Positions 7,378 to 17,500 of a DNA stretch of 64,000 bases are shown in pieces. The DNA is from Salipiger sp. H15 (GTDB lineage: Bacteria > Pseudomonadota > Alphaproteobacteria > Rhodobacterales > Rhodobacteraceae). The notes beneath the pieces are model-generated. The model did no database searches. It was not told the DNA's origin and saw nothing but the letters and a program-made list of their open reading frames with translations. The translations under genes were made by a program, and so were the position numbers. The DNA lies in assembly GCF_040409955.1 (NCBI RefSeq), contig NZ_CP123386.1, positions 372,001 through 436,000 on the forward strand, written 5' to 3'. Position 1 is the first letter of the stretch. Each line of letters begins with the position of its first letter.

Positions 7378-8931
7378 ATGACGAAACTTCATGACATGTC
7401 CGGCATCAGCCGCCGCGGGCTTCTCGCGGGCGCGGCGGGCATGGGCCTCGTCGGCCTCAGCGGCCTGCCGCTGCGCGCGCAGGAAACGCCGCGCCGGGGC
7501 GGCACGCTGAAGCTCGGGATCAGCGGCGGCTCGACCACCGACGATTTCGACATCCGCAAGCTCGCCGACTGGGTGCCGGTGAACCAAGCCTACATGGTCA
7601 TGAATGGCCTCGTCGAGATCGACTCCGACAACATCGCCCAGCCCGAGCTCTTCTCGGCCTGGGAGGCAGAAGAGGGCGCCGCCTCCTGGGTCTTCGACAT
7701 CCGCGAGGGCGTAACCTTCCACAACGGCAAGAGCCTCACCGCCGATGACGTGATCTACTCGCTGAACCTGCACCGCGGCGAAAGCTCCTCGGCGGCGCGC
7801 TCGATCCTTGCGCCGATCACCGGGATCGAGAAGCTCTCGGACCTGCAGATCCGCATCACGCTCGAGAGCGGCAACGCCGACCTGCCCTACCTGCTGTCGG
7901 ACTACCACCTGCTGGTCGTGCCCGACGGCTTCGACGACTGGTCCAACCCCGTCGGCACCGGTCCGTTCGTTCCCGAGCGCGTCGAGCCCGGCGTGCGCGG
8001 CCGCTTCGTGCGCAACGAGAGCTACTGGAAGCCCGGCTGCGCCAACGTGGACGCCGTCGAGGTGGTGGTGATCAACGACGTGACCGCCCGCACCAACGCG
8101 CTGATGTCGGGGCAGGTGCACGCGATCAACGCCGTGGACTTCAAGACCGTGAACCTGCTCGGCCGCAACCCGAAGCTGGAAATCGTGCGCTCGGCCGGTG
8201 GCCAGCACTTCACCTTCCTGATGGATTGCACCAAGGCGCCCTTCACCGACGTGAACGCGCGCCTCGCCATCAAGTACGCCGTGGACCGCGAGCAGCTCCT
8301 GAAGACCGCGCTCGCCGGCTTCGGCCAGCTCGGCAACGACCACCCGATCCCGCAGACCGACCGCTTCTACAACTCCGAGCTCGCGCAGCGCGCCTACGAT
8401 CCCGAGAAGGCGCAGTTCCACGCCAAGAAGGCCGGGTTCGACCCGCTCGCCGTCACGCTCTCGGCCTCGGACGCGGCCTTTGCCGGCGCGGTCGACGCGG
8501 CGGCGGTGTTCCGCACCGCGGCCAGCGGCGCGGGCGTCGACGTGACCATCAAGCGCGAACCGGCGGATGGCTACTGGAGCGACGTCTGGATGCAGGTGCC
8601 GTTCTGCATGTCCTACTGGGGCGGCCGTCCGACCGCCGACCAGATGCTGTCGATCGCCTACGAGTCCACCTCGTCCTACAACGACACGCGCTGGAGCAAC
8701 GAGCGCTTCGACGCGCTGCTCAAGGAAGCCCGCGCGCTGCTCGACGAGGAGAAGCGCCGCGAGATCTACTGGGAGTGCCAGGCGCTGATCCACGAGGACG
8801 GCGGCGCGATGATCCCGATGTTCGGCGACTACCTCGACGCGGTGTCGAAAGACGTGAAGGGCGTGAAACCCCATGCGATGTTCAACCTGATGGGCGCGCG
8901 CATGGCCGAGAAGGTCTGGCTGGACGCCTGA
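7378..8931 (+). CDS. ABC transporter periplasmic binding protein, family 5 (oligopeptide/dipeptide type)
   Basis: The protein has 517 residues. It opens with a Tat-type signal, SRRGLLAGAAG followed by a hydrophobic stretch and LRAQ, so it is probably exported folded. The mature part has family 5 features such as VFDIREGVTFHNGKSLTADDV and NPVGTGPFVPERV, and a C-terminal lobe ending near GARMAEKVWLDA. It delivers the solute to the permeases encoded next; family members bind peptides, opines, nickel or glycosides. AGGAG lies 7 bases before the ATG at 7378. Its stop overlaps the next start by one base (TGATG), giving tight coupling. Confidence 0.9.
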   Translation: MTKLHDMSGISRRGLLAGAAGMGLVGLSGLPLRAQETPRRGGTLKLGISGGSTTDDFDIRKLADWVPVNQAYMVMNGLVEIDSDNIAQPELFSAWEAEEGAASWVFDIREGVTFHNGKSLTADDVIYSLNLHRGESSSAARSILAPITGIEKLSDLQIRITLESGNADLPYLLSDYHLLVVPDGFDDWSNPVGTGPFVPERVEPGVRGRFVRNESYWKPGCANVDAVEVVVINDVTARTNALMSGQVHAINAVDFKTVNLLGRNPKLEIVRSAGGQHFTFLMDCTKAPFTDVNARLAIKYAVDREQLLKTALAGFGQLGNDHPIPQTDRFYNSELAQRAYDPEKAQFHAKKAGFDPLAVTLSASDAAFAGAVDAAAVFRTAASGAGVDVTIKREPADGYWSDVWMQVPFCMSYWGGRPTADQMLSIAYESTSSYNDTRWSNERFDALLKEARALLDEEKRREIYWECQALIHEDGGAMIPMFGDYLDAVSKDVKGVKPHAMFNLMGARMAEKVWLDA

Positions 8932-9890
8932 TGGGGTCGCTGATCGCAAAACGTGCCGGCCTCGGGCTGCTGACGCTCTGGCTGGTCTCGGTTCTGGTGT
9001 TTGCCGGGACCGAGATCCTGCCGGGCGATGTGGCCGGCGCCATCCTCGGGCAAAATGCCACGCCCGAGTCCCTCGCCGCGCTGCGCAGCGAACTGGGCCT
9101 CGATGCGCCCGCGCTGCAGCGCTACCTCGACTGGCTGGGCGGCATCCTCACCGGCGACATGGGCCGCTCGATGGCCTCGGGTCAACCGGTCGCGGAGCTG
9201 CTCTGGCCGCGTTTCTGGAACACCATGGCGCTGGCGGCCTACGCCGGGGTCATCGCCGTGCCGCTGGCCGTGGGGCTCGGCATCCTCGCCGCCGCCAAGC
9301 GCGGCACGGTGTTCGACCGGGCCGCCAACATCGCCGCGCTCGCCTTCGTGTCGCTGCCCGAATACTTCCTCGGCCTGCTGCTGGTGCTCTGGCTCTCGGT
9401 GCGGACAGGCTGGCTGCCGAGCCTTGCCGACACCTACGAGGGCATGGGCATCGGTGCATGGTTCACCGCCACCACCCTGCCGATGCTGGTGCTGGTCATG
9501 GTCACCATGGCGCAGATCCTGCGCATGACCCGGACGACGGTGCTGGGCGTCATGGACCAGCCCTATATCGAGACTGCCTTTCTCAAGGGGCTGAAGAACG
9601 GCCGGGTGGTGATGCGCCACGCCGCGCCCAATGCCGCCGCGCCGATCGTCAACGTCTTGTCGTTCAATATCGCCTATCTCATCACCGGCGTGGTGCTGGT
9701 CGAGGCGGTGTTCAACTACAACGGGCTGGGCCGCTTCATGGTCGATGCCGTCTCGAAGCGGGATCTGCCGATGGTGCAGGCCGCCGCGATGATCTTCGGC
9801 GCCGCCTACGTGATCCTCAACATGATCGCCGACATCGCCGCCATCGCGCTCAACCCCCGCCTGCGCCACCCGCGCGGAAAGGAGGCGTAG
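8931..9890 (+). CDS. ABC transporter permease, DppB type
   Basis: The protein has 319 residues and six predicted membrane helices. It begins with the DppB-type first helix and a periplasmic loop containing LPGDVAGAILGQNATPE and LGLDAPALQRYLDWL. The cytoplasmic coupling (EAA) loop is seen at ETAFLKGLKNGRVVMRH. It forms the membrane channel with the next gene product. It starts one base into the preceding stop and ends one base before the next start, so both ends indicate an operon. Confidence 0.92.
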   Translation: MGSLIAKRAGLGLLTLWLVSVLVFAGTEILPGDVAGAILGQNATPESLAALRSELGLDAPALQRYLDWLGGILTGDMGRSMASGQPVAELLWPRFWNTMALAAYAGVIAVPLAVGLGILAAAKRGTVFDRAANIAALAFVSLPEYFLGLLLVLWLSVRTGWLPSLADTYEGMGIGAWFTATTLPMLVLVMVTMAQILRMTRTTVLGVMDQPYIETAFLKGLKNGRVVMRHAAPNAAAPIVNVLSFNIAYLITGVVLVEAVFNYNGLGRFMVDAVSKRDLPMVQAAAMIFGAAYVILNMIADIAAIALNPRLRHPRGKEA

Positions 9891-9891
9891 G

Positions 9892-10716
9892 ATGTCCCGC
9901 CTCTCCAACATCCCGCTGACCGGCTGGATCGGCATGGCGCTGATCGCCGCAAATGTGATCCTGTTCCTCTTTGGCCCGATGCTCGCGCCCTTCGGGCAGG
10001 AAGAGATCGTCGGCATGCCCTTCGACATGCCCCAGCCGGGCCACCCGCTCGGCTTCGACCAGAACGGGCGCGACATGCTCTCGCGCCTGCTCTACGGCGC
10101 GCAGATGTCGATCGGCATCTCGCTCGCCGCCGTGTGCCTCTCGTTCGCCGTCGGCGTGCCGCTCGGCATTCTTGCCGCGATCCGCGGCGGCTGGCTGGAT
10201 CTGGTGCTGTCGCGCGTCGTTGATACGGTCATGTCGATCCCGGTGCTGATCTCGGCGCTGGTGGTGCTGCAGGCGCTCGGCGCGTCGCTGCCAGTGCTCA
10301 TCGTCACCATCGCGCTGCTCGACAGCACCCGCGTCTTCCGCCTTGCCCGGCTGGTGGCGCAGGGGATCAACGTGATGGAATACGCCGAAGTCGCCCGGCT
10401 GCGCGGCGAGGGGCTCGGCTGGATGATCCGCCGCGAGATCCTGCCCAACGCCCTGCCGCCGCTGGTGGCCGAGTTCGGCATGCGCTTCTGCTTCACCTTC
10501 CTCTTCGTCGCGGGGCTGTCGTACCTCGGGCTCGGCGTGCAGCCGCCCTTCGCCGACTGGGGCGGGATGGTGCGCGACAACCAGCAGGGCATCCTCTACG
10601 GGCTTTACGCGCCGCTCTTCCCCGCCGCCGCCATCGCGCTGGTGACCATCGGGGTGAACCTCACCGTCGACTGGCTGCTGGCCGGGCGCACCACCGTGCA
10701 GGGAGACAACCGATGA
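9892..10716 (+). CDS. ABC transporter permease, DppC type
   Basis: The protein has 274 residues. The DppC hallmark GFDQNGRDMLSRLLYGAQMS appears after the first membrane helix (about residues 44-63), and the EAA coupling loop is at EYAEVARLRGEGLGWMIRREILPNALP. A late WGGMVRDNQQGI segment is also typical of the family. Five or six membrane helices are expected. The TGA stop overlaps the ATG of the ATPase gene, so the two are translationally coupled. Confidence 0.92.
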   Translation: MSRLSNIPLTGWIGMALIAANVILFLFGPMLAPFGQEEIVGMPFDMPQPGHPLGFDQNGRDMLSRLLYGAQMSIGISLAAVCLSFAVGVPLGILAAIRGGWLDLVLSRVVDTVMSIPVLISALVVLQALGASLPVLIVTIALLDSTRVFRLARLVAQGINVMEYAEVARLRGEGLGWMIRREILPNALPPLVAEFGMRFCFTFLFVAGLSYLGLGVQPPFADWGGMVRDNQQGILYGLYAPLFPAAAIALVTIGVNLTVDWLLAGRTTVQGDNR

Positions 10717-12314
10717 GCGACATCCTTCGCATCCGCGACCTGCGCGTCGCCACCGCCGAGGGGGTCGAACTTCTGCACGGCGTCTCGCTCGACCTCGAAA
10801 AGGGCGAGATCCTCGGCCTGATCGGCGAGAGCGGCGCGGGCAAGTCGACCATCGGCCTTGCCGCCATGGGCTACGGCCGTGGCGGCTGCCGGATCACCGG
10901 CGGCACAATCGAGCTGGCCGGCAGGGACCTTGCCTCCGCCACCCGCCCCGAGCGCGAAGCCGTGCGCGGCGCGCGCATCGCCTACGTGGCGCAGAGCGCG
11001 GCGGCGGCCTTCAACCCGGCGCACCGGCTCGAGCGGCAGATCATGGAAGGACCGCTGCGGCATGGCCTCATGACCGCGCCCGAGGCCCGCGCCTGGATGA
11101 TCGAGCTCTTCACCGCGCTCGGCCTGCCGGAGCCCGAAACCTTCGGCCGCCGCTTCCCGCACCAGGTGTCGGGCGGGCAGCTGCAGCGGGCGATGGTCGC
11201 CATGGCCATGTCCTGCAAGCCCGACATCCTCGTGCTCGACGAGCCCACCACGGCGCTCGACGTGACCACGCAGATCGAGGTGCTGCTGCTCCTGCGCGAG
11301 ACGATCCGCACCTACGGCACCTCGGCGCTCTACATCACCCACGACCTCGCGGTCATCGCGCAGGTGGCCGACCGGCTGATGGTCCTGAAGAACGGCGCCG
11401 AGGTCGAGACCGGCACCACCCGGCAAATCCTGAGCGCCCCGCGCGAGCCGTACACGCAACGGCTGGTCTCCGAGCGGCAGGCGAGCCTCAACGCCGAGGC
11501 CGGGGCGCATCACCGCACCGGCGAGGACGTGCTGCGGGTGAAGTCGGTCTGCGCCGCCTATGGCAAGGCGCCGGTGCTGCACGACGTGACGTTGAACGTG
11601 CGACGCGGCGAGACCGTCGCCATCGTCGGCGAGTCCGGCTCCGGCAAGTCCACGCTGGCGCGGCTGGTCGCGGGCCTGCTGCCGCCCTCCTCGGGGCAGG
11701 TCGAGTTCGACGGCGAGCCCTTGCCCGAGAGCTACCGCAAGCGCGCGCCGGGGCTGCTGCGCCGCATCCAGCTGATCTACCAGTTGCCCGACGTGGCGCT
11801 GAACCCGCGCCAGACCGTGGCCGAGGCGATCGGCCGCCCGCTGCAGACCTTCCGCGGCCTCGGGGGCAGGGCGCAACGGGAAGAGGTGGCGCGTCTGCTG
11901 GACATGATCGGCCTGCCCGCCGAGATGGCCGGGCGCCTGCCGGGGGCGCTCTCGGGCGGGCAGAAGCAGCGCGTCTGCATCGCCCGGGCCCTCGCCGCCG
12001 AGCCCGACCTGATGATCTGCGACGAGGTCACCTCGGCGCTCGATCCGCTGGTCGCCGAGGACATCCTGCGCCTTCTGCGCAAGCTGCAGGACGAGCTCGG
12101 GATGACCTATCTCTTCATCACCCACGACCTTTCCGTGGTGCGCCGGCTCGCCGACCGCACCGTGGTGATGCAGAAGGGCCGGATCGTCGAGGAGGCGGAC
12201 ACCGCCGACCTCTTTGCCGCGCCGCGCGATCCCTACACCCGCAAGCTGCTGGACTCGGTGCCGCAGCTCGACCCCGGCTGGCTCGACAAGGTGCTGGAAG
12301 CCCGCGCCTCCTGA
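10713..12314 (+). CDS. Fused dual ABC ATPase (DppD-DppF type)
   Basis: The protein has 533 residues and contains two complete ABC cassettes. The first has Walker A GESGAGKST (about residues 37-45), signature VSGGQLQR and Walker B ILVLDEPTTALD. The second has GESGSGKST (about 305-313), LSGGQKQR and LMICDEVTSALD. One chain therefore supplies both nucleotide sites of the importer, a common arrangement in Rhodobacteraceae. The second Walker B reads DEVTSALD where DEPTSALD is usual, but the catalytic Glu is kept. It overlaps dppC by 4 bases and is followed after 42 bases by the hydrolase gene, probably in the same transcript. Confidence 0.93.
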   Translation: MSDILRIRDLRVATAEGVELLHGVSLDLEKGEILGLIGESGAGKSTIGLAAMGYGRGGCRITGGTIELAGRDLASATRPEREAVRGARIAYVAQSAAAAFNPAHRLERQIMEGPLRHGLMTAPEARAWMIELFTALGLPEPETFGRRFPHQVSGGQLQRAMVAMAMSCKPDILVLDEPTTALDVTTQIEVLLLLRETIRTYGTSALYITHDLAVIAQVADRLMVLKNGAEVETGTTRQILSAPREPYTQRLVSERQASLNAEAGAHHRTGEDVLRVKSVCAAYGKAPVLHDVTLNVRRGETVAIVGESGSGKSTLARLVAGLLPPSSGQVEFDGEPLPESYRKRAPGLLRRIQLIYQLPDVALNPRQTVAEAIGRPLQTFRGLGGRAQREEVARLLDMIGLPAEMAGRLPGALSGGQKQRVCIARALAAEPDLMICDEVTSALDPLVAEDILRLLRKLQDELGMTYLFITHDLSVVRRLADRTVVMQKGRIVEEADTADLFAAPRDPYTRKLLDSVPQLDPGWLDKVLEARAS

Positions 12315-12356
12315 CCAGAACAAACACCTGAATAAACACGATAAACGGACGTCATC

Positions 12357-14348
12357 ATGGCCACCGAATTCATCGAACACGTCTGGATCCCCATGTCCGA
12401 CGGCACGCGGCTCAGCGCCCGGCTGTTCCTGCCCGAGGGCGCGCGCAGCCATGCAGTCCCGGCGGTCCTGGAATACATCCCCTACCGCAAGCGCGACGGC
12501 ACCCGCGGCCGCGACGAGCCGATGCATGGCTATTTCGCCGAACAAGGCTATGCCGCCGTGCGCGTCGACATCCGCGGCACCGGCGAATCCGAAGGGCACC
12601 TCGCCGACGAGTACCTGAAGCTCGAGCAGGACGACGCCTGCGAGGTCATCGCCTGGATCGCCGCGCAGGACTGGTGCGACGGCAACGTCGGGATGATGGG
12701 CAAGAGCTGGTCCGGCTTCAACGCGCTGCAGGTCGCGGCGCGGCGCCCCCCGGCGCTCAAGGCGATTATCACCTGCTATTCCACCGACGACCGGTTCAAG
12801 GACGACATTCACTTCATGAATGGCTGCCTCTTGAACGACAATCTCTGGTGGGGCTCGATCATGATGGGCTACCAGGCCCGCCCGCTCGATCCCGAAATCG
12901 TCGGCGAGAGTTGGCGCGAGGACTGGCAGGAACGGCTGGAAACGCTGCCCTTCTTCCCGGCAATGTGGGCCGAGCACCAGCGCTACGACGACTACTGGAA
13001 ACACGGCTCGGTGCAGGAGGACTATGCCGCCATCGACTGCCCGGTGCTGGTCGTCGGGGCCTGGGCCGACAGCTACACCAACTCGGTGCCGCGCCTGCTC
13101 GAACACCTGACGGTGCCGGCGCGCGGGATCATCGGGCCCTGGGGCCACGTCTACCCGCAGGACGGTGTGCCCGGCCCGGCGATCGGTTTCCTGCAGGAGG
13201 CGGTGCGCTGGTGGGACCAGTGGCTGAAGGGTCGTGACACCGGCGTGATGGACGAGCCGAAGCTGCGCGCCTACATCAACGATCCGGTCGCGCCCGAGAC
13301 CTCGCGCCCCGACCAGCCGGGCCGCTGGGTCGGCTCGGACTGGCCGCTGGCCCAGCCCATGCGTCGGATGCACCTGTCGCCCGGCGCGCTCGCCGACACC
13401 GTGGGGGAGGGCGGGCTGCTGCCGATCCGCTCGCCGCAGAGCCATGGTATTGCTGCCGGGGAATGGATGGGCGTCGGCTGCCCGGGCGAGATGCCCGCCG
13501 ACCAGCGCCTCGAGGACGGCGGCGCGCTGGTCTTCGAGACCGGCGTTCTGGAGCAGGACCTCGAGATCCTCGGCGTGCCCGAGATCGACCTGCACCTCGC
13601 CTCGGACAAGCCGGTGGCGCAGGTGGTGGTCCGCCTCGGCGACGTCGCGCCCGATGGCCGCGTCACGCGCGTCAGCTACCAGGTGCTGAACCTCACGCAT
13701 CGCAATGGCCACGAGACCCCCGAGGCGCTGGTGCCCGGCCGGTTCGAGACCGTGAAGATCAAGTTCTCGGCCTGCGGTCACCGCTTCGCCGCGGGTCACC
13801 GGCTGCGGGTCTCCGTCGGCACCGCCTACTGGCCGATCATCTGGCCTTCGCCCGAGGCGGCGACGCTGACCATCGACACGGCGCGCAGCGTCCTGCACTT
13901 GCCGCAGCGCGCGGGCGGCGATGCGCATCCGGGCTTCGAGCCGCCGGCGCATGGCCCGGCCTGCCCGATCACCATGGTCCGGCCCGCCAAGCTCGAGCGG
14001 CACGTCACCACCGACTTCCTCACCGGCGAGGTCACCTACGTGACCAATGGCGAGGGCGGGCTCTTCGGCGAGGGCGTGCTGCGCTTCGACGAGATCGGCA
14101 CGGTGCTCTCGCACAGCCTGCGGCGCGAGCTGACCATCCACCCGGACGATCCCGCGACCGCGCGCTACCGGCTCAACCAGGTCTACGAGATGGGCCGCGA
14201 GGGCTGGCAGACGGTGTCGGTGCTGGACAGCGAAATGACCTGCGACGCCGGGAACTTCCACCTCTCGGCGCGCATGACGGTCACGCTGAACGGCGACCAG
14301 GTCTTCGCCAAGGACTGGTCGCGGACCATCCCGCGCGACCTCGTCTGA
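12357..14348 (+). CDS. CocE/NonD-type alpha/beta hydrolase (peptidase S15 family)
   Basis: The protein has 663 residues. The N-terminal alpha/beta-hydrolase part shows VDIRGTGESEG (oxyanion region), a GKSWSG nucleophile elbow with catalytic Ser near residue 117, Asp near 238 in GAWADSYTNS and His near 264 in GPWGHVYP. The C-terminal half is the jelly-roll domain of the X-Pro dipeptidyl peptidase/cocaine esterase class. Such enzymes cleave acyl esters or Xaa-Pro peptides. No signal peptide is visible, so it should be cytoplasmic and may process what the upstream importer brings in; that link is inferred from operon position. A terminator follows. Confidence 0.88.
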   Translation: MATEFIEHVWIPMSDGTRLSARLFLPEGARSHAVPAVLEYIPYRKRDGTRGRDEPMHGYFAEQGYAAVRVDIRGTGESEGHLADEYLKLEQDDACEVIAWIAAQDWCDGNVGMMGKSWSGFNALQVAARRPPALKAIITCYSTDDRFKDDIHFMNGCLLNDNLWWGSIMMGYQARPLDPEIVGESWREDWQERLETLPFFPAMWAEHQRYDDYWKHGSVQEDYAAIDCPVLVVGAWADSYTNSVPRLLEHLTVPARGIIGPWGHVYPQDGVPGPAIGFLQEAVRWWDQWLKGRDTGVMDEPKLRAYINDPVAPETSRPDQPGRWVGSDWPLAQPMRRMHLSPGALADTVGEGGLLPIRSPQSHGIAAGEWMGVGCPGEMPADQRLEDGGALVFETGVLEQDLEILGVPEIDLHLASDKPVAQVVVRLGDVAPDGRVTRVSYQVLNLTHRNGHETPEALVPGRFETVKIKFSACGHRFAAGHRLRVSVGTAYWPIIWPSPEAATLTIDTARSVLHLPQRAGGDAHPGFEPPAHGPACPITMVRPAKLERHVTTDFLTGEVTYVTNGEGGLFGEGVLRFDEIGTVLSHSLRRELTIHPDDPATARYRLNQVYEMGREGWQTVSVLDSEMTCDAGNFHLSARMTVTLNGDQVFAKDWSRTIPRDLV

Positions 14349-14367
14349 GATCGGGGCGAGGCTGAGG

Positions 14368-14402
14368 AAGACGGGCGTGCCATCGGCGCGCCCGTCTTTC
14401 TG
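14368..14402 (+). terminator. Intrinsic terminator of the peptide ABC operon
   Basis: The stem AGACGGGCGTGCC pairs with GGCGCGCCCGTCT (one mismatch, loop ATC) and runs into TTTCTGTG, 20 bases after the hydrolase stop. Confidence 0.75.
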
Positions 14403-14571
14403 TGCGCGGCTTGAGGCGCGGCGCAGGAAACACAGGGCGGAAATTATTCCTGCATGCGAAACGGCATGTTTCCGAAGTAAATGGAAATGTGGCGAAATTC
14501 CGGCATAGACTGTCCGGGCGTTTCCGCTTCGGGGCCGCTTTCCAAGAGTATTTTTTCAAGCGGTGTTTCCG

Positions 14572-17500
14572 ATGCCCACGCTTTATCTCCTTTCGCTTCT
14601 TCTCGGCGGGCTCATGATCGGCCTTGCGACGACCTCGTCCACCTCGGACGACGACGACCCCAAGGAGGACGATGGCGGCGAGGATGTGGTGATCCCGGAA
14701 AATCCCTCGGGCGGCAGCCTCTACCTCGGGACCGAGGGCAATGACCTGCTGCGCGGCAGTTCGGGGAACGACACGCTGGACGGCGGCCCGGGCAACGACC
14801 GGCTGCTCGGCAAGGGCGGGAATGACCTCATCGTCGACACGCTCGGCTCGGACACGGCGGAGGGCGGTGCGGGCACCGACTTCATCGCGCTGGTCGACGA
14901 CCTGCCCGGCGCGCCCGACGTGATCGACGGCGGGGCGGGGGTGGACCTGCTCTGGGGCGACGACGGCGATACGGTCACCGGCGGCGCCGGGGCCGATCTC
15001 TTCATCGTGCCGGTGGGGCAGGCGGGGGCCGAGCCGGTCACCATCACCGATCTCGACTTCACCCGCCTCACCGAGCAGGACGTGCCCGACCGCGTGGTCT
15101 TCGTCACCCCCGAGGGCGAGATCATCCCCCGCGCCGCCTTCTTCGACGGATCGCTCGCGGCGGGGATCGGCGATCTGCCCGACGGCAGCGGCGCGCAGGT
15201 CTACATGAACGGCGAGGTGGTCGCGATCATCGAGGGCTATACCGCCGAGGAGCTGTTCTACGAGACGATCTGGATCGGCAACTTCTCCTCGGCGCTCAAC
15301 GCCACCTTCGACGGCGACGACGTGCTTGTTGGCACCGAGGCGCGCGACGACTTCTTCGGCGGTCCCGGGTCGGACGTGCTGATCGGCCGGGGCGGCGGCG
15401 ACTACCTCGACGGCCAGACCGGCGACGACTACCTCAGCGGCGTCGACGCGCCGGGGGCCGGGATGATCGGCGACACGCTGGTCGGCAACGAGGGCGACGA
15501 CGTGCTGCGCGGGGACGAGGGCGACCATCTCGCGGGCGGCGCGGGCACCGACGTCTACGAGATCGTGGTGCCGCAGGGAGACGGGCCCTTCGCCCCGCTG
15601 ACGCTGCACACCTACGAGCTGACCGGCTACGAGGGCGGGCCGGAACTCATCACGCTGGTGCAGCCGGACGGCACGCTGCTCTCGGCGGCCGAGGCATACG
15701 ACCACCTCTCGGTGGTCGAGGCGGCGGATGGCAGCGGCGCGGCGCTGGTCTACGACGGCATCGTGCTGGCGGTGGTCGACGGGGTGGACGCGGCGGAGCT
15801 TGGCGATCCCTCGGGCTGGCTCGGCAACCTCACGCAGCTGACCCCGCTCGGGGCCGCGCCGCCCCCCTTCGAAGGCACCCATGTCTCGGTCACCGCGGCC
15901 ACCGGCACCGGCGCGACGCTCGAGGGCGCGTTCTTCGGCGGCAACCTCGTCTTCAGCGTCAACACCGACAACGGCCTGCCGCTGGACAACTTCGGTGCGG
16001 CGGCGGATGCGCTCGACATCACCCACCTGCGCTTCCCGGCCGGGCAGGGCGACAGCGGCGATCTCGAGGTGGACGGCGACGGCTTCCTCAACGTGCTGCA
16101 GATGGAGCGCGTGGACGGCGAATGGGAGCTGCGGCAGGAGGTCACCGACATGCTCGACTGGGCGCGCGAGAACGGCGCGCAGGTCACGCTGGTGCTGCCG
16201 ACGAAGAACTACACCGTCGCCGAGTACGAGGCGCTGGACGGGGACATCGCCCGCTTTGCCGAGACGGTGATGCGCGACTATTCGGACGTGGTCGAGGCCT
16301 TCGAGATCGGCAACGAGTACTGGAGCATGGGCGAGACCGCCTATGGCGCCAAGGCCGATGTCGCCGCTGTGGCGCTGGCACGGGGCATGGAGGACGCGGG
16401 TTTCGCCGAGGCCGACCAGGCGGCGATCCTCGTGCAGATGGCCTCTCCCTTCGCCGGGTCGGAATACCACGTCTCGGTCGACGACCGGCCCTATCTCGAA
16501 CGGGTGCAGGACGCCAACCGCGCGATCATCGACCAGCTCGGCACCGGGGCGCGGGACGCGATCGACGGGGTGGTGGAGCATTACTACTACGACAAGACGG
16601 TCACCGAGTTCGACGGCAGCAGCGGCGAGATGAACTTCATCAACCGAGACTACGCGGTGTGGGAGGAAGAGTTCGACAAGGACCTGGACCTCTACATCAC
16701 CGAATGGAACGTGCGCACCTCGGACACCACCGAGACCGGGCTGCGCTCGGCCTCGGTCATGGTCGAGATGACCTCGAACATGACCGAGCTCGGCGTCGAC
16801 GCGGCGCATGTCTGGCCGGTGCAGCACAACACGCCGACCGACCTTGCCGGGCGCCAGACCGAGGACGTGATCACCGATGCCGAGGGGCGGGTGCTCAACA
16901 CGATCAACGGCGCGACCTTCGATCTCATGAGCTCGAGCCTGCCGGGGCTGGAACTGCTCGACACGGACCTCTCGGTCGAGGACGGCAGCTTCACCTTCCA
17001 CGCCTGGCAATCCGAGGACAGCACCGTGGTCTACGTCGCCTCGCGTTCCACGGATACGATCGAGCTCGAGCTCGACCTTTCGACTCTGGTGCCCGGCTAC
17101 ACCTCCGCCTCGGCGGCGAAGATCGGCGCCGATTTCTCGGCCAACTCCAGCGACGGGGTGCATTACGTGCCGGGCAGCGGCTTCGAGGAGGCCGACAGCC
17201 TGCTGATCAACGGCCAGCGCTACTACATCAACGAGAACGACGTGCGCGCCGAGCTGACCGACCTCGCGGTGCGAAGCACCACCGTTCAGATCACGCTCGA
17301 CCCGTTCGAGGTCATCGAGATCACCTTCGACACCACGGGCGTCGACGTGACCACGCCCGATCCCGGCGGGGTGCCCGGCGACCGCCTCACCGGAAGCACC
17401 GGACCGGACACGCTCGAGGGCGGCGACGGTGACGACACGCTCGACGGGCAGGCGGGGGATGACCGGCTGACCGGCGGCAAGGGGGACGACGATCTCAACG

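Noticed and set aside
7117-8949. 610-codon minus-strand frame
   Set aside because: Antisense to the binding-protein gene; low-complexity His/Gly/Val composition.
10605-14261. Very long open frame on the minus strand (1218 codons)
   Set aside because: It lies antisense to five clear genes of the peptide ABC operon; such mirror frames are common in GC-rich DNA, and its residue composition (His, Arg, Gly, Val repeats) shows no domain.
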